Shown: positions 8,185 to 16,771 of the stretch, piece after piece
How the letters are laid out: every line of letters starts with the position of its first letter
Numbering within the stretch: position 1 is the first letter of the stretch
DNA from: a bacterium
GTDB taxonomy: Bacteria; Bacillota; Clostridia; Lachnospirales; Lachnospiraceae
Assembly (NCBI GenBank): GCA_004562765.1
Contig: SFRL01000007.1
Location: 29,790 to 93,789 of the forward strand
Reading direction: 5' to 3'
Length of the DNA: 64,000 nucleotides
The notes under the pieces: generated by a model
What the model saw: only the letters and a program-made list of their open reading frames with translations
Database searches by the model: none
What the model was told of the DNA's origin: nothing
Position numbers and translations under genes: made by a program

Positions 8185-9933
8185 ATGGCTTTTGACGGAA
8201 TTGTCGTTTCTAATATTATAAAAGAACTGAAAGAGACCGTACAGGGCGGACGCATCAGCAAGATCGCGCAGCCGGAAAATGACGCTCTGCTGCTCACCAT
8301 CAAGGGAAGCAGCGGCCAGCACCGGCTGTCCATCTCTGCCAGCGCTTCTCTGCCCTTCGTCTATCTGACCGACACGAATAAACCCAGTCCAATGACTGCG
8401 CCGAATTTCTGCATGCTTTTGCGCAAGTTCATCGCCAACGGAAGGATCACGGACATCACGCAGCCCGGTCTGGAGCGTATCCTCTGTTTTGAGATTGAAC
8501 ATCTGGATGAGCTTGGTGATCTGCGAAAAAAGCGGTTGATCGTCGAACTGATGGGCAAGCACAGCAATATCATTTTCTGCGACGAAAACGGAAGGATCAT
8601 CGACAGCATCAAGCATATTCCTGCTTCTGTCAGTTCTGTGCGTGAAGTGCTTCCCGGACGGGACTATTTTATTCCAAATACACAGGAAAAATGTGATCCG
8701 CTTGCCGCGACACCGGATACGATCCTCGCTGACGCATGCAGTCGTTCCCTGCCACTGGCAAAAGCGCTCTATCTGACCTACACCGGCATCAGCCCCACTG
8801 TTGCGAACGAGGTATGCCATCGCGCCGGGCTGGATGCTGACGCGCATATGGATAGCCTTTCCGAGGATGAAAAACTGCATTTTGCCAACGAGTTTTTCTG
8901 GCTGGTCTCTGATATCAAAGAACAGAAATTCACCCCCTGCATGATCAAAAAAGGCGCGGAACCCATCGAATTTTCAGCGATCAAGCTGCGTGAATACGGT
9001 GATTTTTCGAATTATACGGTTGAAACCTATGATTCTATTTCCACCGTTCTGGAGCGATTTTACGCGGACAAGGATGTGTACACCCGTATCCGCCAGAAAT
9101 CCGTCGACCTGCGTCGCATTGTGAACACCGCACTGGAGCGTGATGTCAAAAAGCTCTCCCTGCAGCAAAAGCAGTTAAAAGACACGGAAAAACGTGACAA
9201 ATATAAGGTATACGGGGAACTGCTGCAGGCTTACGGCTACGGTGTGGAAGAAGGCGCGACGAAACTGGAAGCCCTCAACTACTATACAAATGAGATGATC
9301 ACGATCCCGCTGGATGCGCAGCTTTCCGCTCAGGAGAACGCGCAGAGATATTTTGCAAAGTACAACAAGCTGAAGCGTACCTGCGAGGCACTGCAGCAGC
9401 TGACGGTGGAAGTACAGGACGAGATCACCTATCTGGAATCCGTTGCGAATTCTCTGGATATCGCTGTCACGGAGGAAGATCTGTCTGCCATCAAGCTGGA
9501 GCTGACCGAGAGCGGCTTTATCAAGAAGCATGTATCAAAAAAAGGCGCAAAAGCGTCTAAGAGCAAGCCTTTTCACTACCGCAGCAATGACGGCTTTGAT
9601 ATTTTTATCGGAAAAAACAATCTGCAGAACGAGGAACTGACCTTCAAGGTCGCAAACGGCGGTGACTGGTGGTTCCACGCCAAAGGTATTCCCGGCTCCC
9701 ATGTGATCGTAAAATGTGAGGGCAAAGAACTGCCCGACCGCACCTTTGAGGAAGCGGCACGTCTTGCCGGTCACTATTCCAAGGGTCGTGATGTTGAAAA
9801 ACTTGAGATTGATTATCTGCAGCGGAAAAATGTCAAAAAACCGAATGGTTCCGCGCCGGGCTTTGTCGTTTATTATACGAATTATTCCATGACCATACAC
9901 CCGGATATTTCAGACATTCCATTTGTTGAATAA
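8185..9933 (+). CDS. rqcH: RqcH (NFACT family ribosome quality control protein)
   Basis: A 582-residue homologue of eukaryotic Rqc2/NEMF. In Bacillus RqcH binds stalled 50S-peptidyl-tRNA and adds C-terminal alanine tails that mark nascent chains for degradation. Domains in order are NFACT-N (MAFDGIVVSNIIKEL; RKKRLIVELMGKHSNIIFCD), helix-hairpin regions, a long coiled coil (residues 330-450) and the C-terminal NFACT-R/DUF814 domain (DIFIGKNNLQNEELTF, WWFHAKGIPGSHVI). The start at 8185 is fixed by AGGAGG at 8171-8176. It was formerly annotated as fibronectin-binding protein in many genomes. Confidence 0.94.
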   Translation: MAFDGIVVSNIIKELKETVQGGRISKIAQPENDALLLTIKGSSGQHRLSISASASLPFVYLTDTNKPSPMTAPNFCMLLRKFIANGRITDITQPGLERILCFEIEHLDELGDLRKKRLIVELMGKHSNIIFCDENGRIIDSIKHIPASVSSVREVLPGRDYFIPNTQEKCDPLAATPDTILADACSRSLPLAKALYLTYTGISPTVANEVCHRAGLDADAHMDSLSEDEKLHFANEFFWLVSDIKEQKFTPCMIKKGAEPIEFSAIKLREYGDFSNYTVETYDSISTVLERFYADKDVYTRIRQKSVDLRRIVNTALERDVKKLSLQQKQLKDTEKRDKYKVYGELLQAYGYGVEEGATKLEALNYYTNEMITIPLDAQLSAQENAQRYFAKYNKLKRTCEALQQLTVEVQDEITYLESVANSLDIAVTEEDLSAIKLELTESGFIKKHVSKKGAKASKSKPFHYRSNDGFDIFIGKNNLQNEELTFKVANGGDWWFHAKGIPGSHVIVKCEGKELPDRTFEEAARLAGHYSKGRDVEKLEIDYLQRKNVKKPNGSAPGFVVYYTNYSMTIHPDISDIPFVE

Positions 9934-9951
9934 ATTAGAAAAACTTGTTAC

Positions 9952-9980
9952 GTTTATTTTGATTTTCTCCTCACATACTA
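9952..9980 (+). promoter_or_regulatory. Candidate sigma-G promoter for the spore protein gene
   Basis: CATACTA at 9974-9980 fits the sigma-G -10 pattern (CATnnTA), and GTTTA at 9952-9956 is a four-of-five match to the -35 pattern with a 17-base spacer. It lies about 80 bases before an alpha/beta-type SASP gene, the classical sigma-G target. Assigned by pattern and context only. Confidence 0.5.
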
Positions 9981-10060
9981 TGTGTACCAACAGCAAACAA
10001 GCTGTTGATCATATACAAAAGCAAACGAACAACGGAATATTTACCAAGGAGGAAATTCAA

Positions 10061-10261
10061 ATGTCAAGTAAGAATACTACTTCTGTTCCTGAAGCAAAGG
10101 AAGCGATGAATCGTTTCAAGTATGAGGTTGCAAGCGAGCTGGGTGTGCCTTTAAAGGATGGCTACAACGGTGATCTGTCTTCCAGACAGAACGGTTCTGT
10201 CGGCGGATATATGGTCAAGAAAATGATCGAGGCACAGGAGAAACAGATGGCAGGCAAATAA
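10061..10261 (+). CDS. Small acid-soluble spore protein, alpha/beta type
   Basis: A 66-residue SASP that coats and protects DNA in the dormant spore and supplies amino acids on germination. Family features are KYEVASELGVPLKDGYNGDL (residues 20-39, containing the E-L-G germination-protease site region) and SRQNGSVGGYMVKKMIEAQE. An AAGGAGG precedes the ATG at 10061; an upstream in-frame extension (from 9923) encodes unrelated sequence and is rejected. A strong terminator follows directly. Its presence indicates a genuine spore former. Confidence 0.96.
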   Translation: MSSKNTTSVPEAKEAMNRFKYEVASELGVPLKDGYNGDLSSRQNGSVGGYMVKKMIEAQEKQMAGK

Positions 10262-10274
10262 AAGCTGTCTAAGA

Positions 10275-10317
10275 AAAAAGCACGTCCACTGCAGGGTCTG
10301 CAGTGGACGTGCTTTTT
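10275..10317. terminator. Bidirectional intrinsic terminator (SASP / recG)
   Basis: A perfect 20-bp stem (AAAAAGCACGTCCACTGCAG, loop GGT) is flanked by A and T runs, so it can terminate the SASP gene on the plus strand and recG on the minus strand. The two stop codons lie only 60 bases apart. Confidence 0.95.
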
Positions 10318-10320
10318 ATG

Positions 10321-12378
10321 CTAAAGGCTGAGTGTCACATCACCCTTTTCAAAGATCTCCTTCATTTTTATGCGCAGATTCTCATGCTTTTCCATCTGCA
10401 GACCCGGATCCTCCGCGAGGATCCGTTTTACCTCGTCAGAGGCGTTTTGCAGCACTTTTGCATCGGTGTAGATATCCGCGATCATAAAACTCATGTCCCC
10501 GGACTGTCGGATACCAAAGAAATCTCCGGGACCACGCAGTTTCAGATCCTCTGAAGCAATATAGAAACCGTCGTTGGATTTATTCAATATCTCCAGACGA
10601 TCCTTTGCCCGGTCCGAATCCGAGGCATTCATCATAATACAGTAGGACTGCTCACTGCCCCGGCCCACACGCCCACGCAGCTGATGAAGCTGCGCCAGGC
10701 CAAAGCGGTCCGCATTTTCGATCATCATGACGGTGGCGTTCGGTACATTGACACCAACCTCGATGACCGTCGTGGAAACAAGCACATCGATCTTATGATC
10801 CTTAAAATCCTCCATGATCTGATTTTTCTCAGCCGCTTTCATCTTGCCGTGAAGACAGGCAATGCGCACATCGGGTGACAGAGCTGCCTTCAATTGTTCC
10901 GTGTAATCCGCCACATTATTTGCATCAAAATTTTCCGATGCCTCCACGAGCGGACAGATGATGTACGCCTGGTGACCTGCAGCAATCTCCTTCTCCAAAA
11001 ACGCATTGGCCTTCGGACGGTAATTTTCCCCGACCACACAATTTTTGATAGGCAGGCGTGTCGCGGGCACTTCATCCATAACGGAAATATCCATATCACC
11101 ATATAAAATGATCGCCAGTGTACGGGGGATCGGCGTTGCGCTCATCACCAGTATATGCGGTGTCTGTCCTTTGTTCGCAAAGGTTTCCCGCTGGCGCACC
11201 CCGAAGCGATGCTGTTCATCCGTGATGACCAGTGCCAGATTTTCATATTCGACTGCCTCCTGGATCAGTGCATGCGTGCCGATGATCAACGCATCCTTAT
11301 GCGCAGAGATCCTTGCGCGCGCCTCACGCTTTTGCTTCGCGGTCATGGAACCTGTCAGAAGAACGATCGTCTTTTCGATGCCAAACCGTTCACACAGTTC
11401 TATAAAAGACTGTTCATGCTGTCTGGCAAGGACTTCTGTGGGAGCCATGATCGCGGATTGATATCCGTTGTCGGATGCATAGAGCATCGCGAGGAACGCG
11501 ACAATGGTCTTTCCGCTTCCCACATCTCCCTGTATGAGGCGCTGCATGAGCACTTCACCCTGCATATCTTTCAAAATTTCATCCAGTGTGCGGCGCTGTG
11601 CGCCGGTCAGCTCATAGGGAAGCTTTTCTATGTAAGATTCCACTTCCGAAGGTTTGTCAAACCGATGGGGATTTTGCTGTTTTTCCTCACCGTTTTTCTG
11701 GAGCTGCATCGTCATCAGAAACAGGAAAAACTCATCAAATACAAGTCTTCTGCGCGCCCATGTGAGTGTTTCCAGGGAATCCGGAAAATGAATCTGGTCA
11801 AGTGCATAATTATATTCTGCCAACTCATATTTTTGACGGACATCCACAGGCATCCAGTCAAAAAAACTGTCACAGGCATTCAATGCATTCCGGATCGTTT
11901 TGATCAAAAAGCGGTTCGTGACGCCACGTGTCAGCCCATAGACCGGCTGCAGTGTTTCCTCGATCGCCGCGTAGTCCTCCGGTGCGAACAGCGCCGGCTG
12001 CTCCATGTGAAAGGTGCCGTTCTTGTCCGTCACTTTTCCGTACAGGATGACCGTCTTTCCCTTTTTCAGCCCGTTTGCAATATAGGGCAGACGAAACCAG
12101 ATCGCTTCCAGCTTCGCACTGCCGCAGTCGCTCTTTAAGACCGTGATCGTCATCGCGCGCGTGCGGCGCATCACCGCAGGCTTTTCAATGCGAACGATCA
12201 CAGCCGCCTGAACACCGTCATACAATTCATTGATTTCTGTTGCGCGGGGATATTTCACATAATCTCTGGGAAAATGAAGGAGTATATCACCAACGGTGTA
12301 TACTCCCATATTTTGTAAAAGTCCTTCAGTTTTTTCCCCTACGCCCTTCACTTCCCGGATGGGTGCAGTCAGTTCCAT
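10321..12378 (-). CDS. recG: ATP-dependent DNA helicase RecG
   Basis: A 685-residue helicase that regresses stalled replication forks and processes Holliday junctions. The N-terminal wedge/OB domain (residues 1-230) contains a helix-hairpin-helix-like start (VKGVGEKTEGLLQNMGVYTV). Walker A GDVGSGKT is near residue 287 and the DEQH box (DEQHRFGVRQRE) near 390. Helicase motifs VSTTVIEVGVNVPNA and QLRGRVGRGSEQS are near 535 and 570. A GGAG precedes the ATG. It follows yloV by five bases, the same order as in Bacillus (yloU-yloV-...-recG). Confidence 0.97.
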   Translation of the reverse strand: MELTAPIREVKGVGEKTEGLLQNMGVYTVGDILLHFPRDYVKYPRATEINELYDGVQAAVIVRIEKPAVMRRTRAMTITVLKSDCGSAKLEAIWFRLPYIANGLKKGKTVILYGKVTDKNGTFHMEQPALFAPEDYAAIEETLQPVYGLTRGVTNRFLIKTIRNALNACDSFFDWMPVDVRQKYELAEYNYALDQIHFPDSLETLTWARRRLVFDEFFLFLMTMQLQKNGEEKQQNPHRFDKPSEVESYIEKLPYELTGAQRRTLDEILKDMQGEVLMQRLIQGDVGSGKTIVAFLAMLYASDNGYQSAIMAPTEVLARQHEQSFIELCERFGIEKTIVLLTGSMTAKQKREARARISAHKDALIIGTHALIQEAVEYENLALVITDEQHRFGVRQRETFANKGQTPHILVMSATPIPRTLAIILYGDMDISVMDEVPATRLPIKNCVVGENYRPKANAFLEKEIAAGHQAYIICPLVEASENFDANNVADYTEQLKAALSPDVRIACLHGKMKAAEKNQIMEDFKDHKIDVLVSTTVIEVGVNVPNATVMMIENADRFGLAQLHQLRGRVGRGSEQSYCIMMNASDSDRAKDRLEILNKSNDGFYIASEDLKLRGPGDFFGIRQSGDMSFMIADIYTDAKVLQNASDEVKRILAEDPGLQMEKHENLRIKMKEIFEKGDVTLSL

Positions 12379-12383
12379 AAATG

Positions 12384-14057
12384 TTACTCCACTGATAAAA
12401 TATAGTAATAAATCGGCTGTCCACCATCATTCACTTCAACTTCAAGATCCTCATATTTTTCCTGAAGCTGATCGGCAAGACTCTGAGCATCCTCCTCAGA
12501 CACATCCTCGCCGTAGTAAAGGCTGATAATGCCACTCTCCTCGTCCACAAGTTTTTCTACCATCTCCAGCAGTGTCTGCTCCATGTCAGCGCCAACCGCC
12601 AGAATACCGTCATCGCCGATACCCATGTAGTCGTTTTCCTTGATCTCCTTATCATCGATCACGGTGTCACGCACGGCATAGGTGATCTGTCCGCTCTTGA
12701 CATTGCATAATTCCTCGGTCATACGCGCAGCATTTTCCTCCGCGCTCTGCTCCGGAATAAAGTTGATCAGTGCACTGATACCCTGAGGGATCGTCTTTGT
12801 AGGAACAACATAGATCTTCTTTTCCTCGGACAACTGTGCCGCCTGATTTGCCGCCAGAATGATATTTTTATTGTTCGGCAGTACAAAAATATTCTTTGCC
12901 GGAACTTTTTCGATCGCATGCAGGATGTCATCTGTACTGGGATTCATCGTCTGTCCGCCCTCAATGATCACATCCACGCCAAGACCGCTGAAGATCTCGC
13001 TTAAGCCCGCCCCGGCGGAAACACTGATAAAGCCCATCTCCTTGAGCTCTGCCGGTACAGCCTCTGCTTCTGCCTGTGCCTGCTCAGCAGCCACCTTCTG
13101 CGCATCCTTGATCAGACGTTCCTGATGCTCCTCGCGCATATTGTCGATCTTGATCTTACTGAGAGAACCATGCTTCAATGCCTCCTGGATCGCCAGACCG
13201 GGATCATTGGTATGTACATGGGTCTTCACGATCTCATCATCCGCGACCACTACGATCGAATCACCGATGGAGGTCAGAAATGCCTTGTACGTTGTCACTT
13301 CCTCATCGCTCAATGGCTTATTTAATACAATGATAAACTCTGTGCAGTAACCGAACTTGATCTCTGCTTCCGTCTCAGCGGAGATCTTTGTAATGCCGCC
13401 TGAGGTCTGTGCCCCCTTAAAGCTGCTGTAATCGATCTCCTTACCCATCAGAGCATCATAGGCACCCTGAAGGACAACGACCAGTCCCTGTCCGCCGGAA
13501 TCCACAACCCCGGCCTGTTTCAAAACGGGAAGCATGTCCGGTGTCTTCTTTAACACGCGCTCTGCCTCGTCGATGACCGCCTTGATGAACACCTCGAGAT
13601 CATCCGTCTCCTCCACCATGTCAATGGCCTTATCAGCCGCACCTCTCGCCACTGTGAGGATGGTACCCTCCTTGGGCTTCATGACTGCCTTGTATGCTGT
13701 CTCGACTGCTTTGTCACATGCCTCTGCAAGAACAACCGTGTCAAGATGATCATAGTTTGCGATCACCTTTGTAAAACCGCGAAACAGCTGTGATAAGATC
13801 ACACCTGAGTTTCCTCTTGCACCGCGCAGTGAACCGGAAGAGATGGCTTTTGCCACAGATTTCATATCCTTTTTTTCCAGACCGCTGACTTCCTTTGCCG
13901 CAGCGAGAATGGTCATGGACATGTTCGTTCCGGTATCCCCGTCAGGCACCGGAAATACATTCAGTTCATTGATCCACTCTTTTTTTGCCTCCAGATTGTT
14001 TGCACCTGCCAGAAACATTTTTGCGAGCAGCGATGCATCTATCTTCTCTGTTCCCAC
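12384..14057 (-). CDS. yloV: DAK2/DegV-like kinase family protein YloV
   Basis: A 557-residue protein of the YloV/FakA family. The N-terminal DAK2 (DhaL) ATP-binding domain carries NVFPVPDGDTGTNMSMT (residues 29-45) and RGARGNSGVILSQLFRG near 80. A middle linker and a C-terminal domain follow. In Staphylococcus FakA phosphorylates fatty acids bound to FakB and feeds exogenous fatty acids into phospholipids; the same role here is inference. It starts with GTG at 14057, supported by AGGAGG nine bases upstream. It follows the Asp23-family gene yloU. Confidence 0.88.
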   Translation of the reverse strand: MGTEKIDASLLAKMFLAGANNLEAKKEWINELNVFPVPDGDTGTNMSMTILAAAKEVSGLEKKDMKSVAKAISSGSLRGARGNSGVILSQLFRGFTKVIANYDHLDTVVLAEACDKAVETAYKAVMKPKEGTILTVARGAADKAIDMVEETDDLEVFIKAVIDEAERVLKKTPDMLPVLKQAGVVDSGGQGLVVVLQGAYDALMGKEIDYSSFKGAQTSGGITKISAETEAEIKFGYCTEFIIVLNKPLSDEEVTTYKAFLTSIGDSIVVVADDEIVKTHVHTNDPGLAIQEALKHGSLSKIKIDNMREEHQERLIKDAQKVAAEQAQAEAEAVPAELKEMGFISVSAGAGLSEIFSGLGVDVIIEGGQTMNPSTDDILHAIEKVPAKNIFVLPNNKNIILAANQAAQLSEEKKIYVVPTKTIPQGISALINFIPEQSAEENAARMTEELCNVKSGQITYAVRDTVIDDKEIKENDYMGIGDDGILAVGADMEQTLLEMVEKLVDEESGIISLYYGEDVSEEDAQSLADQLQEKYEDLEVEVNDGGQPIYYYILSVE

Positions 14058-14069
14058 TTATCTTTCCTC

Positions 14070-14429
14070 CTAATCGATTACTCGTACACCTTCTACGGAA
14101 ATATTGATCTTTTTGATCTTCATACCGGTAAATTCTTCTACACGGTATTTCACAGTCTCGATCAGATTGTCCGAAACGGTGTAAATACTCACTCCGTAGG
14201 AAACAATGACATGAAAATCGATACTGATCTCATTATTGTCGTCAATGGTCACATTTATACCATGCGAGAGATAATCTCTCTTTAATAGCTTCACCAGACC
14301 ATCCTTCATATTCACCGCAGCCATGCCTACGATACCGAAACACTCCACTGCAACAGAGCCTGCATAAGTGGCAATGACATCCGGGTCAATGGTAACAGTA
14401 CCTAAAGAATTGGTTAATTGTCCATTCAT
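14070..14429 (-). CDS. yloU: Asp23/Gls24 family envelope stress protein YloU
   Basis: A 119-residue Asp23-family protein (TVTIDPDVIATYAGSVAVE near the start; IDFHVIVSYGVSIYTVSDNL near residue 75). Family members associate with the membrane and are linked to envelope stress and lipid metabolism; the link to yloV is conserved in Firmicutes. The ATG at 14429 is preferred over one at 14459 because GGAGG lies about seven bases before it. It begins a divergent interval shared with rpmB. Confidence 0.88.
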   Translation of the reverse strand: MNGQLTNSLGTVTIDPDVIATYAGSVAVECFGIVGMAAVNMKDGLVKLLKRDYLSHGINVTIDDNNEISIDFHVIVSYGVSIYTVSDNLIETVKYRVEEFTGMKIKKINISVEGVRVID

Positions 14430-14530
14430 AGTCAAACCTCCATATCCGTCATATTCCACTATATTCTATACCATCCCCGGAAAAAAATAAACATATATTT
14501 GATTATTTTGCAATTTTTTTCAAATTATTC

Positions 14531-14559
14531 TTGCATTACATATTTGTATCTGATAAAAT
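14531..14559 (+). promoter_or_regulatory. Sigma-A promoter for rpmB
   Basis: TTGCAT at 14531-14536 and TAAAAT at 14554-14559 with a 17-base spacer lie 68 bases before the rpmB start. Confidence 0.75.
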
Positions 14560-14627
14560 GTCCTAGTATGAGTTTGAAGAATATCGCTTCAAGCTACTTT
14601 TGGAAACCAGACAAGGAGGTGCAAGTC

Positions 14628-14813
14628 ATGGCAAAATGTGCAGTATGTGGAAAAGGCGCTCATTTCGGAAACAATGTGAGCCATTCTCATAGAAGATCAA
14701 ACAGAATGTTCAAGTCAAACATCAAGTCTGTTCGTTGCAAGGTAAACGGAGGAACCAAGACACAGTATGTTTGTGCTAGATGTCTGAAGTCAGGAAAAGT
14801 TGAGCGCGCTTAG
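14628..14813 (+). CDS. rpmB: 50S ribosomal protein L28
   Basis: A 61-residue L28 of the zinc-binding type: the pairs C4-x2-C7 and C49-x2-C52 form a four-cysteine zinc site. The sequence MAKCAVCGKGAHFGNNVSHS is typical. AAGGAGG at 14613-14619 fixes the ATG at 14628; the longer in-frame upstream stretch is not coding. Divergent from yloU, which is the common Firmicute arrangement. A terminator follows. Confidence 0.97.
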   Translation: MAKCAVCGKGAHFGNNVSHSHRRSNRMFKSNIKSVRCKVNGGTKTQYVCARCLKSGKVERA

Positions 14814-14831
14814 TTCATTTTTCAGAAATTC

Positions 14832-14865
14832 AAAAAAGAAGCTGATACGTTCAGCTTCTTTTTTT
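14832..14865. terminator. Bidirectional terminator after rpmB
   Basis: AAAAAAGAAGCTGA pairs with TCAGCTTCTTTTTT around TACGT. A and T runs on both sides allow use by rpmB (plus) and by the small membrane ORF on the minus strand that ends at 14917. Confidence 0.9.
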
Positions 14866-14916
14866 GTTTATGCACGCGCTTAAGGAATCTTCCCACTGCG
14901 TGGGCCCCTCCTTTAG

Positions 14917-15063
14917 CTATGAGCAAAATAGCTGGTATCCGATCAGAAGCAGCGCGCCGGCAAGTATCACAAGGAGCACGGTGCTCTTGATAAACAGCGT
15001 GATCAGTATACCGAGTGCCACGCAAAATAAGGAATATCCGATCAGCCTGCGCAACGCTTTCAC
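14917..15063 (-). CDS. Small hydrophobic membrane protein, 48 residues (unrecognised)
   Basis: A short ORF starting with GTG at 15063 and ending with TAG at 14917. The product begins MKALRRLIGYSLFCVALGIL and is a basic N-terminus followed by two hydrophobic stretches (about residues 8-25 and 28-46) separated by a single Lys, consistent with a helical hairpin or a small membrane peptide. The ribosome binding site is weak (GGGG next to the start). It lies just downstream of a hairpin that follows the gerW-type gene, in a sporulation-linked cluster, and is closed by the terminator at 14832-14865. I do not recognise the family. It is too regular a hydrophobic pattern to dismiss, but coding is not proven. 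Confidence 0.55.
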   Translation of the reverse strand: MKALRRLIGYSLFCVALGILITLFIKSTVLLVILAGALLLIGYQLFCS

Positions 15064-15074
15064 CCCCGTCAACG

Positions 15075-15108
15075 AAAAAAGCATATACTGTTATATAGTA
15101 TATGCTTT
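15075..15108 (-). terminator. Intrinsic terminator after gerW-type gene
   Basis: AAAAGCATATACT pairs with AGTATATGCTTTT, followed on the minus strand by TTTTTT. It lies nine bases after the stop of the 15118-15540 gene and only about 12 bases before the 48-residue ORF, which would therefore depend on read-through. Confidence 0.8.
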
Positions 15109-15117
15109 TCTCTCTTA

Positions 15118-15540
15118 TTATGATTCTTTGTTGACGGAAGCGTCGAGCATTTCACTCATTTCCCTGCCCGCTTTCTCCTTTGCTTCTGCCTCAATATGGT
15201 CATTGTCCTTCTTTGTGAACTTGTCTACAAACTCCGGCACCATATCGAGGATCTTTGTGATACTGTCCTGATTTTTGACGTTCACCAAGCGTGTCGTACC
15301 GTTCTGGATCACAAGCACCGCCGAAGGCTGGATCCGTCCGCCCATACCACCGCCGGCATTATTGGAATGCTCTTTCGCGAACGCGCCTGCGCCGACACCA
15401 AAACTCACATCCACCAACGGAAGGATGATCGTATCCCCAATGTGGATCGCATCGCCCACAACCGTCTTTGAGGAAATAAAACTGTCCATTCCTTTGAATA
15501 ATGATTCTACCGTTGAACGAAAATTACTGTTTTCTCCCAT
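15118..15540 (-). CDS. gerW: GerW/YtfJ family sporulation protein
   Basis: A 140-residue YtfJ-family protein. The core has VVGDAIHIGDTIILPLVDVS (residues 25-44) and the glycine-rich segment GVGAGAF..NNAGGGMGGRIQPSAVLV near residues 48-80, both typical of GerW, which in Bacillus is needed for germination and calcium dipicolinate release. The tail is charged. It follows the DUF2953 (YtfI) gene, the conserved ytfI-ytfJ pair. Confidence 0.9.
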   Translation of the reverse strand: MGENSNFRSTVESLFKGMDSFISSKTVVGDAIHIGDTIILPLVDVSFGVGAGAFAKEHSNNAGGGMGGRIQPSAVLVIQNGTTRLVNVKNQDSITKILDMVPEFVDKFTKKDNDHIEAEAKEKAGREMSEMLDASVNKES

Positions 15541-15587
15541 AGTTATTGCCTCCTGTACCTAATCTCGTTTTCTTACTTTATATATTT

Positions 15588-16409
15588 TTATCTTTTCTTT
15601 AAGATTTTTCCGATGATCTTTCTGATATCCCGATCCAGCAGCAAGCGCAGTCCGACGATCAAAACATGTATGGTCCGCACATGTCCCCGCACGTCCATCC
15701 AGCCTCGCAGATAAAGCTGCTCCGTCTCAAAGTCCGGTATGATCCGGCAATGTTTCCCATAGGAAAACGGACAGATACTCAATGCTGCTGTCGCATATCC
15801 GGTGTTGGCGGGATCTCCCAGCGAAAAGCTCAGATCCGCCCGCACACGCCGCGGTCCGAAATGCCGGAGCAGATAACGGATCTCCGACAACAGATGACGA
15901 AGTGCGCGCCGGTTTCCTTCGTCCGTAAACTCTGCATGAAACTGCTCAAGCATGCCGCGTATGTCTCTGCCTGCCGCATTTTTTTCTTTGCGCTTCGAGG
16001 ATTTCAGGCGCTTTTTTCCTTTGTTCTGTGCTTCCTGTTCCGCTGTTTCGGTCTGTGGTTCCGCCTGCAGAGTACCTTGTGTCTGCGGCCCGGCCGGCTG
16101 TTGACCGTTTTCAGGCTCCTGTTCGGTTCCTGTCGTTCCTTCCGTTTCTGCCTGCGGGATTTCCGGAGGCTTCTCTCTCCGCTTTTGCTTCCCACGCCGT
16201 TTTTTTCGCTCCTTCTTCGGAAAAACCTGAATGCCGAAGATCTTCACCCGATATGATAGCTCTTCAAGTTTACCGGAGTCGCCCTTCACCCATACATGGT
16301 ACGGTATCGGCACAAACAAAACAAGTAAAACCAGAACGAAAAACAATCCCAATATACCAAGCAGGAGCAGACCGATGATCTTTAAGATCAAAAGCACGAT
16401 TCCTAACAT
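15588..16409 (-). CDS. DUF2953 (YtfI-like) membrane protein with charged linker
   Basis: A 273-residue protein. An N-terminal hydrophobic segment (residues 1-32) is followed by a beta-rich section (VPIPYHVWVKGDSGKLEELSYRVKIFGIQV) and a long low-complexity linker (about residues 68-150) rich in Lys/Arg/Glu/Gln/Pro. The C-terminal DUF2953 core has RVRADLSFSLGDPANTGYAT and ends with a short helix. Its place before the GerW-type gene matches ytfI-ytfJ in Bacillus, and a sporulation role is inferred. The linker is longer than usual. It overlaps the preceding gene by seven bases. Confidence 0.8.
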   Translation of the reverse strand: MLGIVLLILKIIGLLLLGILGLFFVLVLLVLFVPIPYHVWVKGDSGKLEELSYRVKIFGIQVFPKKERKKRRGKQKRREKPPEIPQAETEGTTGTEQEPENGQQPAGPQTQGTLQAEPQTETAEQEAQNKGKKRLKSSKRKEKNAAGRDIRGMLEQFHAEFTDEGNRRALRHLLSEIRYLLRHFGPRRVRADLSFSLGDPANTGYATAALSICPFSYGKHCRIIPDFETEQLYLRGWMDVRGHVRTIHVLIVGLRLLLDRDIRKIIGKILKKR

Positions 16410-16750
16410 AACAGACCGTCCTCTCTGGTATTGCGCCAGTTCTTTTTGAAAAATTCCCGCAGTTTAAAATCTCCCTGCACAGCATAAATACCACTCACGA
16501 TCTCGCCTGCGAGCATGAGTGCTTCCTCATAATTTCCCGCCAGTCCGATCACGACCAGATCTCTTCTGGGATAATAACGTTGTCTGACAACCTTTATATT
16601 TATGATATCGATCAGATTGTCCGGATTGGCAGAGAGGGTCAGCAGATATTCCGCTCCCCAGATACTGCGCCTGTTTACTTTTCGGATGATTCGCTTTTTC
16701 CTGCGTGGGCTGATGCTTTTCCCGACAAACAGGTCATCGTACCATATCAT
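16403..16750 (-). CDS. Conserved hypothetical protein, 115 residues
   Basis: Not recognised as a named family. A basic N-terminal part (SPRRKKRIIRKVNRRS, residues 14-29) leads to an alpha/beta section (AEYLLTLSANPDNLIDII; DLVVIGLAGNYEEALMLAGEIV) and a basic C-terminus. No signal peptide or membrane helix is seen. GAGG seven bases before the ATG supports the start. It overlaps the DUF2953 gene by seven bases and so is probably co-translated with the ytfI-gerW pair, which hints at a sporulation or envelope link. Confidence 0.75.
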   Translation of the reverse strand: MIWYDDLFVGKSISPRRKKRIIRKVNRRSIWGAEYLLTLSANPDNLIDIINIKVVRQRYYPRRDLVVIGLAGNYEEALMLAGEIVSGIYAVQGDFKLREFFKKNWRNTREDGLLC

Positions 16751-16771
16751 ATATTATCCTCATAAATCAAA

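Noticed and set aside
14822..15025. 67-codon ORF on the minus strand beginning MRGTRYTDHAVYQEHRAPCD
   Set aside because: Low-complexity polar sequence, overlaps the terminator of rpmB and lies out of frame with the more convincing 48-residue hydrophobic ORF.
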